Source: Oegoconia quadripuncta (lineage: Eukaryota > Arthropoda > Insecta > Lepidoptera > Autostichidae). Taken from it: DNA of 64,000 bases. Below are positions 11,641 through 23,215 of this stretch, piece after piece. Every line of letters begins with the position of its first letter. Within the stretch, counting starts at the first letter, position 1. Both the position numbers and the translations under genes were made by a program. The stretch is from the NCBI GenBank assembly GCA_949316235.1, contig OX438748.1, positions 7,257,001-7,321,000 on the forward strand, in the 5' to 3' direction. The notes beneath the pieces are model-generated. The model saw only the letters and a list, made by a program, of their open reading frames with translations, had not been told where the DNA came from and ran no database searches.

Positions 11641-12565
11641 CTTATGAGAAAAGTATTCAGAGACAAACTAGTAGGTACTAGTGTTGGCCGTGATAAGAAG
11701 TTACTTATATTGCGGTGTCTTTAATCTTGTTAACAGTCAGATGTAAGAAATCTAAGTTTGATGATTTATTTTCTTCAACAAAACAGACCAATTCTTTAAA
11801 CTTTTATCTTTAAACTGTCACACGTGACATTGGTATTTCGCACCATTTTGCAAGAACATTTTGAAACTTCTACAAAAACACGTTCCGACGTGTTTCCAAA
11901 AACGAAATTAATTGTTGTCAGCCATAATTAATGTATGAGTCAGCGTCACAGCCCTGACAACAAGATTAATTATTGAATATTAAATAATGTATTTTTAGAA
12001 TATTTTGTGATAAGCTGCTTGCAATTTATTTTGTTTCTATACGTTAAAAATTCGATCCAAACTTTTGAAAGCATTTTCTATAACCACCTCGTAGATAGCG
12101 TTCAAGAAATTGCTCACCGTATTCTCGTTCAATCTTCTACAATATTTTAAAACAAAATTCTCCTCTTCAAGCAATGTGTGTTCGGCGTGATGTGATTTAC
12201 CATTATGCTTAAAGTTGCTCAAGCCATGATAAAAAGAGCTACGTTAGATATTATATCTCTGTGCGATAAAATCATAAAGTGTAAACGGCAGAACAGGAGC
12301 GACCGATATAACTCTTGGACTCTGTCACTCGTTGTCACAATGACACATGGTTGTGAAACTGCCGAATTCCCAAAAATCCGCGATCTACAAAGCCCTGTCA
12401 ATAAAACCATATGCAAAGTGTACCTTAGGGAACACTTTATGTTCAACGGCTGTTGATGTGTGTCCTCGGCAAGTAATGTAAATTGCATCCAAAGAGAGGC
12501 TTACTTCCAGCAACGGACTCCTAGAGGTTTTTGATCGTACTAATAAACTGAAGTAGCATCGGTCA
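11641..12565. other. no clear gene
   Basis: Overlapping open frames at 12205-12456 (+) and 12219-12488 (-) share a slightly GC-richer patch. Neither shows a known motif, and each could be the shadow of the other or of nothing. Confidence 0.35.
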
Positions 12566-13022
12566 GACTCATCATCGTATCAGTCAAAAGACACTGCTAG
12601 ACAAAGGCCTCCCCAAAGATCTCCACAATGATCGGTCCTGCGCTGCCCGCATCCAGCGGATTTACCAAACCGTAGGTCCACCACGTGGGGGGCCTACCCA
12701 CGCTGCGTCTTCCGCCACTCGAGTACCTTTCCGCTCCAACGGCCGTCGGTCCTACGAGCAATGTGCACCGCCCACTGCCACTTAAGTTTGGCAAGGTTTC
12801 GGGCTATATCGGTCACCTTGGTTCTCCTGCGGTGCGATTCTCATCATTTCTGATTCGATCCACCAGGGAGACTCCGAGCATAGCTCTCTAAATTGCCATT
12901 TGCGTGACCTTGAGCCTTCTTAAGAGGTCCATAGTGAGTGACCACATTTCAGTTCCTTGTCATCACTGGCAACACACACTGATCAAAGACTTTCGTCTTG
13001 AGACATTGCGGTGTTTGGTGGT
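12566..13022 (-). mobile_element. non-LTR retrotransposon relic, C-terminus of reverse transcriptase
   Basis: Minus-strand conceptual fragments contain GGRRSVGRPPTWWT followed by a degenerate AGS..., as in the well-known C-terminus of the lepidopteran endonuclease/reverse-transcriptase element (pattern GRPP.RW.DD...A...W...A.DR..W...). Upstream, in element orientation, nucleotide blocks match the related copy at 21546-21906/24297-24360. Frames are broken, so it is a dead 5'-truncated copy. The 3' end is the TCATCATCGTATCAG block near 12566. Confidence 0.7.
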
Positions 13023-13154
13023 TGGGTTTGGTTTGCGGTCGGAGTCATACATTTCGAAAATGCAAACGTTATAATTACCGATATTATCTTAAGTGTCATA
13101 TTCTGTGTAATACGAGTAGCTCCGAATACTATTTTACAATTCATTAATATAACT

Positions 13155-13436
13155 CCAGTGCTGCGTGGTTTTGGCTGTCAAATAGAATAGAACCAACCCG
13201 TTCCTTCCCGGGGGTATCGTAAAAGGCGACTCAGGGACTTTCCACCAAAAACATCTATAGATTTATCAACGGCGATGGGCTCACCCCCTGTCACGTGTGC
13301 ATTTCTATATATTTCATAAACAACCATGGATGTTGTTTCAATCATTAATCTTTTAATAATTGGAACACCCAAACGCTAATGTTTGGGATATTTTTGACCA
13401 TCCCATTTGGGATAAAGGTTGTGACTTTATGCATTA
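13155..13436 (+). mobile_element. family G repeat
   Basis: Contains GTATCGTAAAAGGCGACTCA, GGGACTTTCCACCAAAAACA, CGGCGATGGGCTCACC and CACGTGTGCATTTCTATATA, then the block around CACCCAAACGCTAATGTTTG. The same order is shared with copies at 18690, 27955, 41243 (minus), 44948 and others. The best 3' end in the window (44948-45242) finishes in (TATG)n, suggesting a non-LTR-type tail. Coding capacity is not evident. Confidence 0.6.
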
Positions 13437-15117
13437 ATATAACTCCAAATTTTGTGTAAACATTTTGACTGTTGTTACTGACGCTTAAACTGCGCAAAAT
13501 TAAATTTTCGAGATTATTAGGTACTACTAAGTAGGTAATCACAACAAGCTCCTTCTAACCTCGTAGTCGTGAGGTTACGCAATTTTGCAACGTAATCTCC
13601 TTTGCTTTATCGTAAACGATTATCGCATGTTATGAAGTCGTAAAGTGTTCGTGATTTCTCAATATTTAAGGAATTTCGCCTCTTTATTAAGACCCTTCCG
13701 TATGTTAACCCTGAAAGAAATTGTTATTGAAAAGAACCAATGTGTGGGAAATAAATTCACGTGCTGTAATTTATTGTGAATGTATCGTTTTCATTCAAGT
13801 TCGATGGCCTAACACATTTTACAATGTTTATTGGCGATAATCTTGCACGTCTAACCGCAAAAACCAGCTAACCGTTTCATAGTAGGTGCGATTACTGGAC
13901 ACTACAGCACGTATGACCTGTTATTTAAAATGAGCCTAGCTGAAAATGCAACAAAAAGAAAGGGAATCAATGAAGGACCTTCAGTGTGACTGCGATGCCA
14001 TGGCTGTAAGGCTTATTCACCATCTGGGTAAGGGTTATTACTGAACCTGGTCTTTCCATTATCTTGTGTCATAAGATTTATGAAGTCCATAAGGTGGCTG
14101 TAGGAGAGAACGCACGCAGTGGAAGTGCACAAAAGATCCTGATTGGGTCTAAGTGCCTTTGGGGACATGCCCAACCTCATGGCAAACATAAGTATATAAT
14201 AGAATCGTTTTAATTAGAAAGCTGTAAGTTTATTCGCACCAATCCGTAAATAAGGGTTCTTTAATCCACGACGCAAAAATATCGGCGTTATAAGCTTGAA
14301 GACTTATCTGTTTGGTATACTGCACCGCTAACATGACTATAGATTTTGAAAATGGTTTTATTTTTGACGGCATTTCTGCATTTCCTAGACGGTTCTTAGC
14401 CATATATCAAGGAAACAAATTCAGATTTAAAAATATTTAACTTTAACACAGTTGCTTTATAATGATTTAGATTTTTTTTAATTTTTTTCTTTGCTCGGTG
14501 GGTTGAAGGTTATGATATTATTATATTCGTAGTTTTTCGAGGGCTTTCCTTATTCTGATGCATTCATCGGTATTTTCAACTTATTTTTTTGTTCTTTCAA
14601 CCTTTACTTTTGGCAGAACTATCGACGAACACGTTAACCTCCAAAAAATTTAGTAAATATCCTCAGCAAACAAATTTAAAGAGAATATAAGATATACTAT
14701 ATATACGGAACGCAAATCAAACATCTAACATAAATGTAGGAGCACAATTGAAAACAACTGCTAACCAAACCCTCAGGTCTATTTATAATGAGGATGTACA
14801 AAGAAAAGGGTTAAACCCTGAAAAAAGGACCACCAACTATTCTCGGGGGTTCTTGTTCCGAAGTGCGTTGTTAGGAAGATAAACAATTTAGATTTGAATG
14901 CGACATCCTAGCATAGTGTGTTAAAAACTCTTTTGGAAGGGACTGTATTTTTTTTCCAAACGGATTTTTTTCGTGTAATGCTTATAATTATTTTTTTGTG
15001 AGCGAAACCTCGCAATATTTTAACATTAAAATGTACCAACATGAAATAACTAATATGTAGAGAGATTTTCTAGTCGGAGAAATGTAATATATACAACATT
15101 TTTACAATTAGTTAACC
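13437..15117. other. no gene seen
   Basis: AT-rich with several A/T homopolymer runs. No long open frame and no repeat shared with other parts of the window were found. Confidence 0.4.
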
Positions 15118-15500
15118 CAATGATTGAAATGAAATGAAATGAAAATCATTTATTCATGTAGGCAATACAATATGCACTTATGACCGTCATTTGTTTTTTA
15201 AACTACCACTAGCTCGGAACGCGACCACTACTGAGAAGAGCAAGCGAGAAACTCAGAGGTTTTGTCTCTTTTCAATCTATCATTTACCATCAAGAAAGGT
15301 TATAACAATTTTTATATATCGTGTAGAGGAGCCGTTTAAACCCATGGATTACTATCATTAATGTAGTCTGAAATTTTGTAATATCCCTTTTTACATAATT
15401 TTTGTTTTATAATAAGTTTAAATTTATTAAGCGGAAGATTCCGTATATCCATGGGAACCTTGTTGTAGATGCTTTATGTCTTGTATGTCATTCATGTGAC
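15118..15500 (-). mobile_element. non-LTR retrotransposon 3' end with coding C-terminus
   Basis: In minus-strand sense, an open frame at about 15485-15348 encodes IYNKVPMDIRNLPL, then KFKLIIKQKLCKKGYY and SDYINDSNPWV, then TAA. This is the typical reverse-transcriptase C-terminus of a lepidopteran non-LTR element. It is followed by a ~220-nt 3' UTR (CTCTGAGTTTCTCGCTTGC, AATAAATGATTTTCATTTC) ending in (ATTTC)n repeats at 15118. The copy is 5' truncated. The 3' UTR is found again at 22072-22236. Confidence 0.7.
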
Positions 15501-16140
15501 ATGTGTGTGACATGAATGTGAATGACATACAATACATATAAATAACTCTTACAATGACAAGAAAATAATGTAATAATGTGCTTCAACCAGTGAATTAAAT
15601 TAAGGAATGAAACTGACATACAAAAAAAAAGTCTTTTTCTAACCCTTAACTCGACGTCGAAATACATACATTAGATACTATATATTTGTAACAGAAATTT
15701 TAAAAATTATTTTGCAGTCAAACGATCTACATAAGACTTTGGATAAAATCGAAATGCTTTATGCTGGCATTCGATAGGGACTTATGAACCCGATTGTACG
15801 CTTTGTTGAGTATGTGAGCGTTGCTAAATGGCAGCCTTTAAATAGGGTCTCTGTAACAACGTAGCTAATCCTTAACGAATACAGATCGATAAGTCGACAT
15901 TCGGGTACTCGTGTTTTCATCGTCTTTTAACATGTTTAGTAATATATGTAGTTTAGTGTTAATGAGGCCCACTCGGGGTATTTCGTTTTCTTAAAAAGAG
16001 CAGATACTAGATGACGTAGAAATCATCGAAATTTATCTGGTTTCATTTAACTTTGAGAGTTATAATTCGAGGATTAGGGTTGAAATTAGCTTGTAAGGAA
16101 ATTTTAACTACCTACCTATGCGTCAATCTCCATAAACCAC

Positions 16141-16369
16141 GAGTTTGCGGCGCTTGCAGTGGAGAGTTGAGTTGGGCCCTTGGTCTTCTGACACGAAACA
16201 GTTTGTGAAGGATTTAACCGTTAGACTGGTCCACGCCTCTGGTAATGTGAGAGCTGGAGCCTACTTTGCTCAGCAGCAGAGCTTATGCATTCAGCGGGGC
16301 AATAGCGCTAGCGTACTAGATACTATGCCTCACGGAAGCGAGTTGGACGGCGTATTTTTTCTATAAGAT
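16141..16369 (+). pseudogene. C-terminal relic of a retroelement polyprotein
   Basis: The frame starting near 16145 reads LGPWSSDTKQFVKDL, then ASGNVRAGAYFAQQQSLCIQ, RGNSASVLDTMPHG, and ends GVFFL with a TAA at 16364-16366. This matches the conserved tail seen at the end of many invertebrate reverse-transcriptase proteins (LGPW...R.G.YF.QR.S..IQRGNA.SVLGT...GS.L..VF.L). No start codon or upstream coding region is present, and an in-frame TAA lies just 5' (about 16133). It is therefore a truncated fossil fragment. Assignment to a particular retroelement clade is not possible from this piece. Confidence 0.55.
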
Positions 16370-16473
16370 ATAGGTATTTTCAATTGTGTTTTATAAATTT
16401 GTTGTTTCATGTACATACTTAATTTATTTATATAATTTCTATTAGATACAAAATAGCACCAAATATGTTCATC

Positions 16474-16536
16474 TTCGACTACATCGTCACTTTCCACCAA
16501 TTGTGATTGTGGTCAAACGCGTCTACAGTCTATCAT
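16474..16536 (+). mobile_element. 3' tip of a CR1-like non-LTR element
   Basis: TCATCTTCGACTACATCGTC followed by ACTTTCCACCAATTGTGATT and a TCATAAAAAA tail. These bases match, in opposite orientation, the end of the element at 35764-36066, including the stop codon and short 3' UTR. Only ~60 bp remain. Confidence 0.6.
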
Positions 16537-18284
16537 AAAAAATATCGTGTTAGCAACTTTTTATCATCGACGCCGTAATTTCAGGCGATCTCAATTCGCG
16601 GCGCGTCGCAAATTTGTCGTGTATATTCCAGAAGCGATATTTTATTGCTTGCGACAATGCGCCATTTGCTCAGTGTCCAATTTTTTTAGGTTTTTGCCTC
16701 GAACATTTGTAAGATAGGAAACAAGTTTTATTTTACTTTTCCACCAGTATATAGTAGCCTATTTACCACACCGTCTTTCATTTTTGTCATTTCGGAGACA
16801 AATTTCCATCTTTAAAAAAATATCTAAATGAAAATTAAGAACTCGACGCGGAGAAACGTTGTATTAATTAATCTGCTCAATTGTTGTCACGCCTTAAAAA
16901 AGTTCGACAACTTCAGTACTTTTAAAACGCGGTGTTCGTAACATAAATTGAAAATTTAGAAAACTCCCGAGGCATTAAACATAATAAATGTTAAATATCT
17001 TCAAAACGGCTTAACCCATTTTCATCAAATACTTCTAATAAACTTTCCCCAATTTTACTCCTAAATATTAAAAAAAAACACATTATTTACAAGTTACAAA
17101 AATATACATATTTTTAACAAGTTTGATTTGCTTTAACCATATACAGCAATGGTCTCTGTCACTATAAGCCTTTTAAATTACTAGTTATCACTACAACATA
17201 ATGGATTAAATTGAGGTAGATGTGATAAAACTTCCAGTTCGAACTGAATATTCCAATCATTTGCTTAAGCTGGGAAGCTGTGAACTGTCGCTCGTAATAA
17301 ATTGACCAAATTATAGCTACAGCAGCAATAAAATATTTACAGGATTAATAAACATGAAAGTTAATTAATTTTTATTGATTATTAGCTTACTTGAAAGTCT
17401 TAAATCAATGTGCGTTACCAGTCATGACTTATAGCACTGAAATGTGGTTTCTCATGGGTATTGTTATAGTTTTTCGAGCTTCGGGATTTATTAGAAATTT
17501 AGGGCTAAGTAGAACCTTATACACAGGGCGTCCAGCTGCTTAACTTAGGCTTCCTCCTTAAGCGGCTTGCAAGCAGAGACTTCCCACGACTTTGGTAGCT
17601 TCGTCTCTCAGAAATTTTTAGCACCCTTTGACTCGCCGTTACCATGACCGCAACCAGAGACAGAAATAACAGAATCTGATTCTTCTTCTATCTTTCATGG
17701 ATTTACCTTAATCGCAAGCGACTTAGCGATCGTAGGCTTTGAGAGCAGTAACGCCCGTCACTGGACCAAGGTGTCCAAAAACCTCTTTCGTCCCTTGAAA
17801 TAAAAGCCACCTAATATGACACCCAAAGGAGAATATGGGATGGTTTTATTCTACTCTACCAGAAACTACACGACTATTGTCTATCTCAGTACTAAATTTA
17901 ATCTAAATCCTTTCAAGAATCCTATAATGTAATTGAAGAACAAACATTCAAACCGAACCGAGTATTAAACATGTAGATGGTCATCAAATCCGTTAGTAAA
18001 CTCCCCGTTCAGTAAACCCTTTTTTGTGGTACCTCCTTTCAGTTTTGTCTGTAACCAAGTTAAATCAGAATTGAGGTTGGTTAGTGTATTAAACTATTTT
18101 ATCTTTAATACGACATAAATTCCTTAGTTTACCGTTATTGGCAGTTATTAACAGCAGTTATGGCCGTAGATTGTCCACTATCTGAGATTACTGGTCGCTC
18201 CGTTATAGTTGTAATATCTCTGAAGATAACAGCGGGCTATGATTATGGCGGAGTTAGTCTGTTTCAAAATGATGCTCTGATGTG
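16537..18284. other. no gene seen
   Basis: AT-rich. A short CpG-rich patch (GGCGATCTCAATTCGCGGCG, near 16580) stands out but has no open frame. The text around 16985-17050 resembles the AACGG...CC.ATTTTCATCAAAT wording of a common lepidopteran repeat, too decayed to classify. Confidence 0.4.
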
Positions 18285-18525
18285 ATGTACCTTTTTTGTG
18301 GCACGATATACATGACAAACGAGTAAGCCGCTCACCTGGTAGAAAGATTACTACCGCTTATAACTTTCTTAAATTGACATGGGATCTTTCAAATCTGGGA
18401 GCAGAGTTCTCAAATGTAGGCAACGCAAGCGCAATCCTACTGCTGTTGCAAATCTTGCAAACCACCACCCTTTAGGTGAATCATCAGTTCGTGTGTTTTG
18501 TTATCATTACAAAAAAAAAATGTAA
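18285..18525. mobile_element. decayed non-LTR tails in opposite orientations
   Basis: The left edge (TTTTTTGTGGCACGATATAC...CAAACGAGTAAGCCGCTCAC) is the reverse complement of the common lepidopteran 3' end CACC.GGTGAGCCG...GCTCGTTTGCC...polyA. The right edge (CACCCTTTAGGTGAATCATC...ATTACAAAAAAAAA) reads like the same type of tail on the plus strand. The middle is too diverged to join them with confidence. Confidence 0.4.
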
Positions 18526-18689
18526 TTTCATAGACATAAAGTCGGAAAGCTTCGAACATTAGTCGCAGATATCGACCATCTAGACTAAGGGGCTAAAAGA
18601 ATTGCTATAATGTTCTTTATATTGTGAACTATAGTAATCTTCGAAAAAGCTCAAACAATTAACATCAGCTTCAAGTAGGTATAAAGAAT

Positions 18690-18913
18690 AGAACAGACCA
18701 TCTCTTCTCGGGTGTCGTGAAAGGCGACTGAGAGACGTTCCATACATGTAAGATTTGCATGTTGTAACGGCGATGGCTCGTATGTCACGTATGCATTTCT
18801 GTATATTTCGTAAAATTGAGTTTTAAACTCTTAATGTTGAAATCCCAAAACATTAATGTTTGGGATATCTCTTACGACCCCATGTAGGATAAAAGTCGTA
18901 CCGTTATGTTTGT
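18690..18913 (+). mobile_element. family G repeat
   Basis: CTTCTCGGGTGTCGTGAAAG, GGCGACTGAGAGACGTTCCA, CGGCGATGGCTCG, ATGCATTTCTGTATATTTCG and the ACATTAATGTTTGGGATATC block are all in family order. It ends at CCGTTATGTTTG, without a clear (TATG)n tail. Confidence 0.6.
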
Positions 18914-19184
18914 ATTATCAAAACTAACAACTCTTGTTCCAAAACTTTATAACAATTCTGTAACTTTTTTAAATACATACATTTTGTCCACGGGACGTTG
19001 CTACCTTCTGTACAGAAGAGCTGAAATTAAAATCCAAAAAGTTTTACTGATACGAATTCAGTCTTGAAAGGTTTCCAATTATTTACTCGTATATACAAAT
19101 AACTCTGTTCAAGCAGTTAGACTGTGTGGTTAGAGGAATGCAGTAGTACATGAATTCAAGCACACTCTAAATGTTAATAAAATA

Positions 19185-19495
19185 TTTTTTTACACAACGG
19201 GTTAGTACATGACCTCAATCACATCTGTGTTAAGTGAAGAGGAGGCTGAACTGACCCGGAAACCCCAATCTAATATGAGTGGCTATCTGATCTCTGATTA
19301 CCGGAACACAACAATGCTATGAACATGCTGTTTGGCGGCAGTCTTAGATAAGATGGTGTTAGCTAGCCATAGGCAGACATTTAAAAATACCACCAACCAA
19401 TCCAAATACTAAACATGTACCCCGCCGGATATCGAACGTGCGACCTCCGATTCGTAAACCCTATGTTGTTCACATTGAACCACGGAGGCGGTTTC
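19185..19495 (-). mobile_element. SINE-C, nearly complete
   Basis: On the minus strand the head is CCGCCTCCGTGGTTCAATGT followed by a tRNA-like box B region (GGTCGCACGTTCGATATCC). The body and tail end in the reverse complement of TACACAACGGGTTAGTACAT, preceded on the plus strand by a T-run. It matches SINE-C copies at 37227, 44398, 51250 and elsewhere. The part around TTAAGTGAAGAGGAGG is the diagnostic tail. Confidence 0.7.
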
Positions 19496-19911
19496 CAATA
19501 TAAACCTACATATTTCTTTCTCCCTACCCGCTAACTTTATAATAGGAGTCAGTCTAACTAACCGAAGTCCCTGAAATACACTTCAACCAAAATATAAAAT
19601 GTCTGACACGATTCTGACGGTGTACCTTCGTAACTCACTCAATGTCGTACCTACGTCGTCCGACATCAATTTTTTTTTTTCCTTAAGCTAACCTCTCTTG
19701 CCCTGCTGGAAATATTACGTTTAGTTAGCCTATGACGTTATCACCAATGCCAAAAATTATCAGTGTAATTTTATTAAATTATAAAATTAAATTAATATTG
19801 TCTACAAATACTACATTTTGATCTGAGTAACAAGCCGCAGGGATCGCAGATTATTGAGGGAAAGCCTCAAACTTATATCATTACCGTATTCTACAATTAT
19901 CGGACGATTAC

Positions 19912-20140
19912 AGTGACGACCAGTTGCTGTAGTGAATAGTGGCCCTGTCAGCTAAACCAACGGTTGCGGATTCGAATCCCACGACGGGTTAATGTATATG
20001 TGATGAATACGAACATTTATTCCCGAGTCATGGATGTTTATATAAATATGTATGTATGTCTATTCGTTATAACTATATCTTATATCCATGACTCGCGAAT
20101 AAATGTTTGTATTCATCAGTCAAACATTTACCACATAAAT
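19912..20140 (+). mobile_element. SINE-A copy followed by an inverted SINE-A fragment
   Basis: The plus-strand head has GCTGTAGTGAATAGTGGCCC and box B (GATTCGAATCC). The body reaches ATGTTTATATAAATATG. Then, at 20084-20140, part of the same body recurs inverted (ATCCATGACTCGCGAATAAA). The two 35-nt arms (20001-20035 and 20084-20118) differ at two positions and enclose 48 nt. This is a fold-back structure, not a complete SINE. Confidence 0.7.
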
Positions 20141-20347
20141 ATTTACAGAGGTATGATATACTATTCAAAAATGTACTGCGATATTGTTTATTGGCCTATT
20201 ATCTGACGTCTATCTGACCTACTATAACGCTCATGTAACTGATGGAATTATCGCCCACTAATCGCATCAGGTTTGTAATCAATTGTGCAATGTGAACTCA
20301 TCCACCGTAGCGTCCGACCGACTGGCTCTGGCCCTGAACGCATTATT

Positions 20348-20614
20348 CCTTGCCCTCGCAGTGCCCTAAGCGTCGGTATCTCAGCGATTAACACGCGTAC
20401 TCCCAATTTGGGTGGACCGGTTTCGATTCCCACGCAGGCCATGTACCAATGGCTTTTTAAATTTAATTACACTGCTCTTAAACGGTTATGTCTCCATGTT
20501 AATGTTAAGTCCCCAACCCGCATTGGGTCAGTGTGGTGGACTATGACCCATACTCCCTCATTATACGAGGGAAGGCCATTATCCCTACAGTGAGATGTTT
20601 ACTGGCTGATATGA
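20348..20614 (+). mobile_element. SINE-D, tRNA-headed SINE with perfect target-site duplication
   Basis: The 13-mer TGAACGCATTATT occurs at 20335-20347 and again at 20615-20627, exactly flanking the element. The head has a box-A-like stretch (TATCTCAGCGATTAA) and a box B (GGTTTCGATTCC). The tail (CCAACCCGCATTGGGTCAGT...GTGGTGGACTATGACCC...) is the widespread lepidopteran 3' module ending GGCTGATATGATGA. The intact duplication shows a genuine retrotransposition event, probably younger than most copies here. Open frames across it (20248-20593, both strands) are not genes. Confidence 0.8.
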
Positions 20615-20627
20615 TGAACGCATTATT

Positions 20628-21545
20628 AAGGCTCGTTCACATCGATAACATTCGGCAAAGATACACATTCAATTTGAAGGAACACGTTTTTGCGGTATAC
20701 CTATGAACATATAGGTACAAATCGAAATACCTGTTGCTATTAATATTGAGACACGTTCCAATCTAAAATGTTTAACTTCTTGCTAATCTACTATTGTTCA
20801 GAGAAGCCACCTCTTTTGTATATGCTATGAACTCCATATAGCCAATCATAGTTAACAAAATGAAAAATGTCATATACGTTTATGATGCACAAGCAACGCG
20901 GTTTACAGACTCTTGTGCTGCAATATTGCTGCGAAACTATATGTACATGCAAGGGTTACCGGTGGGGACGAGCCTTTATACTAAACAGATACGTGATACA
21001 ACCTCCTCAATATGCTTTCGTTTTATAACAACCGAAAGAAATAGGTTATGGTGGGTTATGTTTGTCTTTTCGTTGGATATCAAACAATGCACAATCTAGA
21101 AACAATACCAAATGAAATAGCAACACAAATACGGAACGGACATTTCACGTACAAACCGGAATAGGGCATCGCCATTTACATAGCCCGTCGGAATGCTATT
21201 TGGCATCTATTTGGCAGAGCAACAAGTGCCAGACATGGCGTGTCATCCATGCCAGTTGTAGCAAGCTTGGCAACAGTCCTACACCTTCCGAGACGCTTTT
21301 ATTGTGTCCGTTAACGTCTTTGTAAACGCGCGTGACTTTTACGACGCCATATTGTTGACGGGCGCTAGTTCCGGTCAGATAAATGGGTACATACTAAAGT
21401 CGGAAAGAAGATAAAAGGTAACGTAGTGTAAATTTGCTTTGACAATGTCTGTGTGGGAGGATTTTTTGTGGCAATTTACTAGGTTGTCGTATGTCGGCGG
21501 GTCATTAGCGCACACCGGAAGGGAAAGGACAAAATACAATTGTTT
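20628..21545. other. no gene identified
   Basis: A CpG-richer patch at about 21150-21380 contains AAACGCGCGTGACTTTTACG and GCCATATTGTTGACGGGCGC but no sustained open frame. An ORF at 20860-21099 has no motif. A regulatory or untranslated role cannot be excluded. Confidence 0.35.
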
Positions 21546-22071
21546 CAAGTCATCATCGCCATATCAGCTACAAGACATCTACTGCTGAACATTGGCCTAC
21601 ATCCAACGATTTCGCGCAACCTTCATCAGGTCGTTCATCTAACTTGCGAGTGGACGTCCTACGCTGCGCGTGGTCATCACTCGAGAACTTTATTGTCCAA
21701 CCGGTATTAGTTTTGCGAGCTATGTGCCTTACCCACTGCCACTTCCACTTTCTAATCCGCTGGACTATGTAGTCCTTCATTTTACGCATTTCTAAATTCC
21801 TGATTAGATCATGTAGCTCTCCTCTTCATAGGTAATGACCTATGAAGCAATGGCGTGACCTTGAGCTTTCTTAGGACGCTCATAGTGATAGGCCATTTTT
21901 CAGTGCTATATAAATAAATAAATATAAATAAATATTTCGAACACTTACACCAATCATCTAGTCCCAAACTAAGCAAAGCTTATACTATGGATACTTGATA
22001 ACGGATAAACATATATAAATATTTATATAAACATCCATGACTCGGGAATAAATGTTCATATTTATCATAAA

Positions 22072-22236
22072 TCAAAATCAAAATCAAAAATGCTGAATTT
22101 TGTAGGTACACAGGGTACACTTAAAATAGTCAGATTTTACATTTTTTAAGCTACTGCTTGTTCAAAAGCCAATTTTCCCCTGAGAAGAACAAGCAAGGAA
22201 CTCAAGAGGTTGCTCTTTAAAAAAAAAGGTTTTTAT
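22072..22236 (-). mobile_element. non-LTR 3' UTR fragment, (TTTGAT)n tail
   Basis: Starts AATCAAAATCAAAATC on the plus strand, then blocks CAGGGTACAC...TTCAAAAGCC and GAGAAGAACAAGCAAGGAAC. The same arrangement is seen in the 3' UTR of the copy at 15118-15500. Its tail abuts the SINE-A break, so it may be the element that inserted there. Confidence 0.55.
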
Positions 22237-22299
22237 GTTCCATGTTATTATTAATTATTATTTTATATTATAATATTTCATTATTATTTGTGAAATTGG

Positions 22300-22393
22300 T
22301 GTTGCGGGTGTCCATGGGCGGCGGTGATTGCTTTCCATCAGGTGACCCGCATGCTCGTTTGCCGCCCTCTCATATAAAAAAAAAAAAAGAAAT
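22300..22393 (+). mobile_element. non-LTR 3' end with poly(A)
   Basis: GGGCGGCGGTGATTGCTTTC, CATCAGGTGACCCGCATGCT and CGTTTGCCGCCCTCTCATAT precede an A-run. This is the very common lepidopteran GCTCGTTTGCC...polyA 3' end. A similar end is at 63735-63810. Confidence 0.65.
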
Positions 22394-22443
22394 AGCTGTT
22401 CATGTCCTTGAATGTTTATCATCTAAATAATCTGATATTTTTA

Positions 22444-23215
22444 AACGACTTCAAAAAAGGAGGAGGTTCTGTATTCGGGGCGTATTTTTTTTTTTTTTTT
22501 TTTTATGAATGTACACCGATATCTCCGAGATTTGGCGGTTGATTCACATGGTTCTTTTTGTAAATGAATGGGGATACCGTCGAGTTGGTCCCATTGTAAT
22601 TTCAGCGCAATTGGTCCAGTAGTTTTTGTGTAATCATGGTAAACATCAGAATGGCATTACATATTTAGACGATTTTGTAGTTTTTACACAGGGAAACTAA
22701 GTAGATATAGTTTGGGTTTGTATGGAAAAAGTGTAGAGAAGGTCGGTGTGATTATCAGCAATAAATATGACAAATCGAAGATCTTCAGGTCCAGCTGGTA
22801 CACCCGAACTGCCCATCTAACCTGTAGGAGCGAGAAGGTCGCCATCGCACAAAAATTATCAGGGAGATTAGCAACCACGGACAAATACTAATAACTTTTT
22901 TTAACCGACTTCTAAAAAGGAGGAGGTTCTGTATTCTTTATGTATGTACATCGATTAGTCCGAGATTTTGAAGCCGACTTACGTCGGCGTAATTATCAAC
23001 AATAAATATGATAAATCGAAGAGCATCAGGTCGAGCTGGTACACCCGAACTGCCCATCTAACCTGTAGGAGCGAGAAGGTTCGCCATCGCACAAAAATTA
23101 TCAGGGAGATTAGCAACCACGGATAAATACTAATAACTTTGTTTAACCAACTTCAAAAAAGGAGGGGGTTCTGTAATCTTTATGTATGTACATCGATTAG
23201 TCCAAGATTTTTAGG
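22444..23215. repeat. tandem ~240-bp units starting CGACTTCAAAAA
   Basis: Units begin at about 22444, 22907 and 23147 with (A)ACGACTTC.AAAAAGGAGG. The segments 22740-22908 and 22984-23150 are nearly identical (CTGCCCATCTAACCTGTAGG, CAAAAATTATCAGGGAGATT). The third unit is cut short where the ORF at 23514-23197 begins. The motif is a common lepidopteran interspersed-repeat end. In the next 1 kb it also bounds the arms of the large inverted repeat. Confidence 0.65.

Noticed and set aside
13178..13372. Minus-strand ORF of 64 codons
   Set aside because: It lies within family G, and similar frames appear in other copies in antisense.
15480..15535. Imperfect palindrome TTGTATGTCATTC ... GAATGACATACAA
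   Set aside because: It is at the edge of a non-LTR relic and built from repeated ATGTGAC words. Arms match over only ~13 bp.
20248..20593. ORFs on both strands near 20.3-20.6 kb
   Set aside because: They span the SINE-D element and its tRNA-like head.
21150..21400. GC-richer patch as a gene exon
   Set aside because: No frame stays open long enough and no splice sites frame it, so it is noted only as a composition anomaly.
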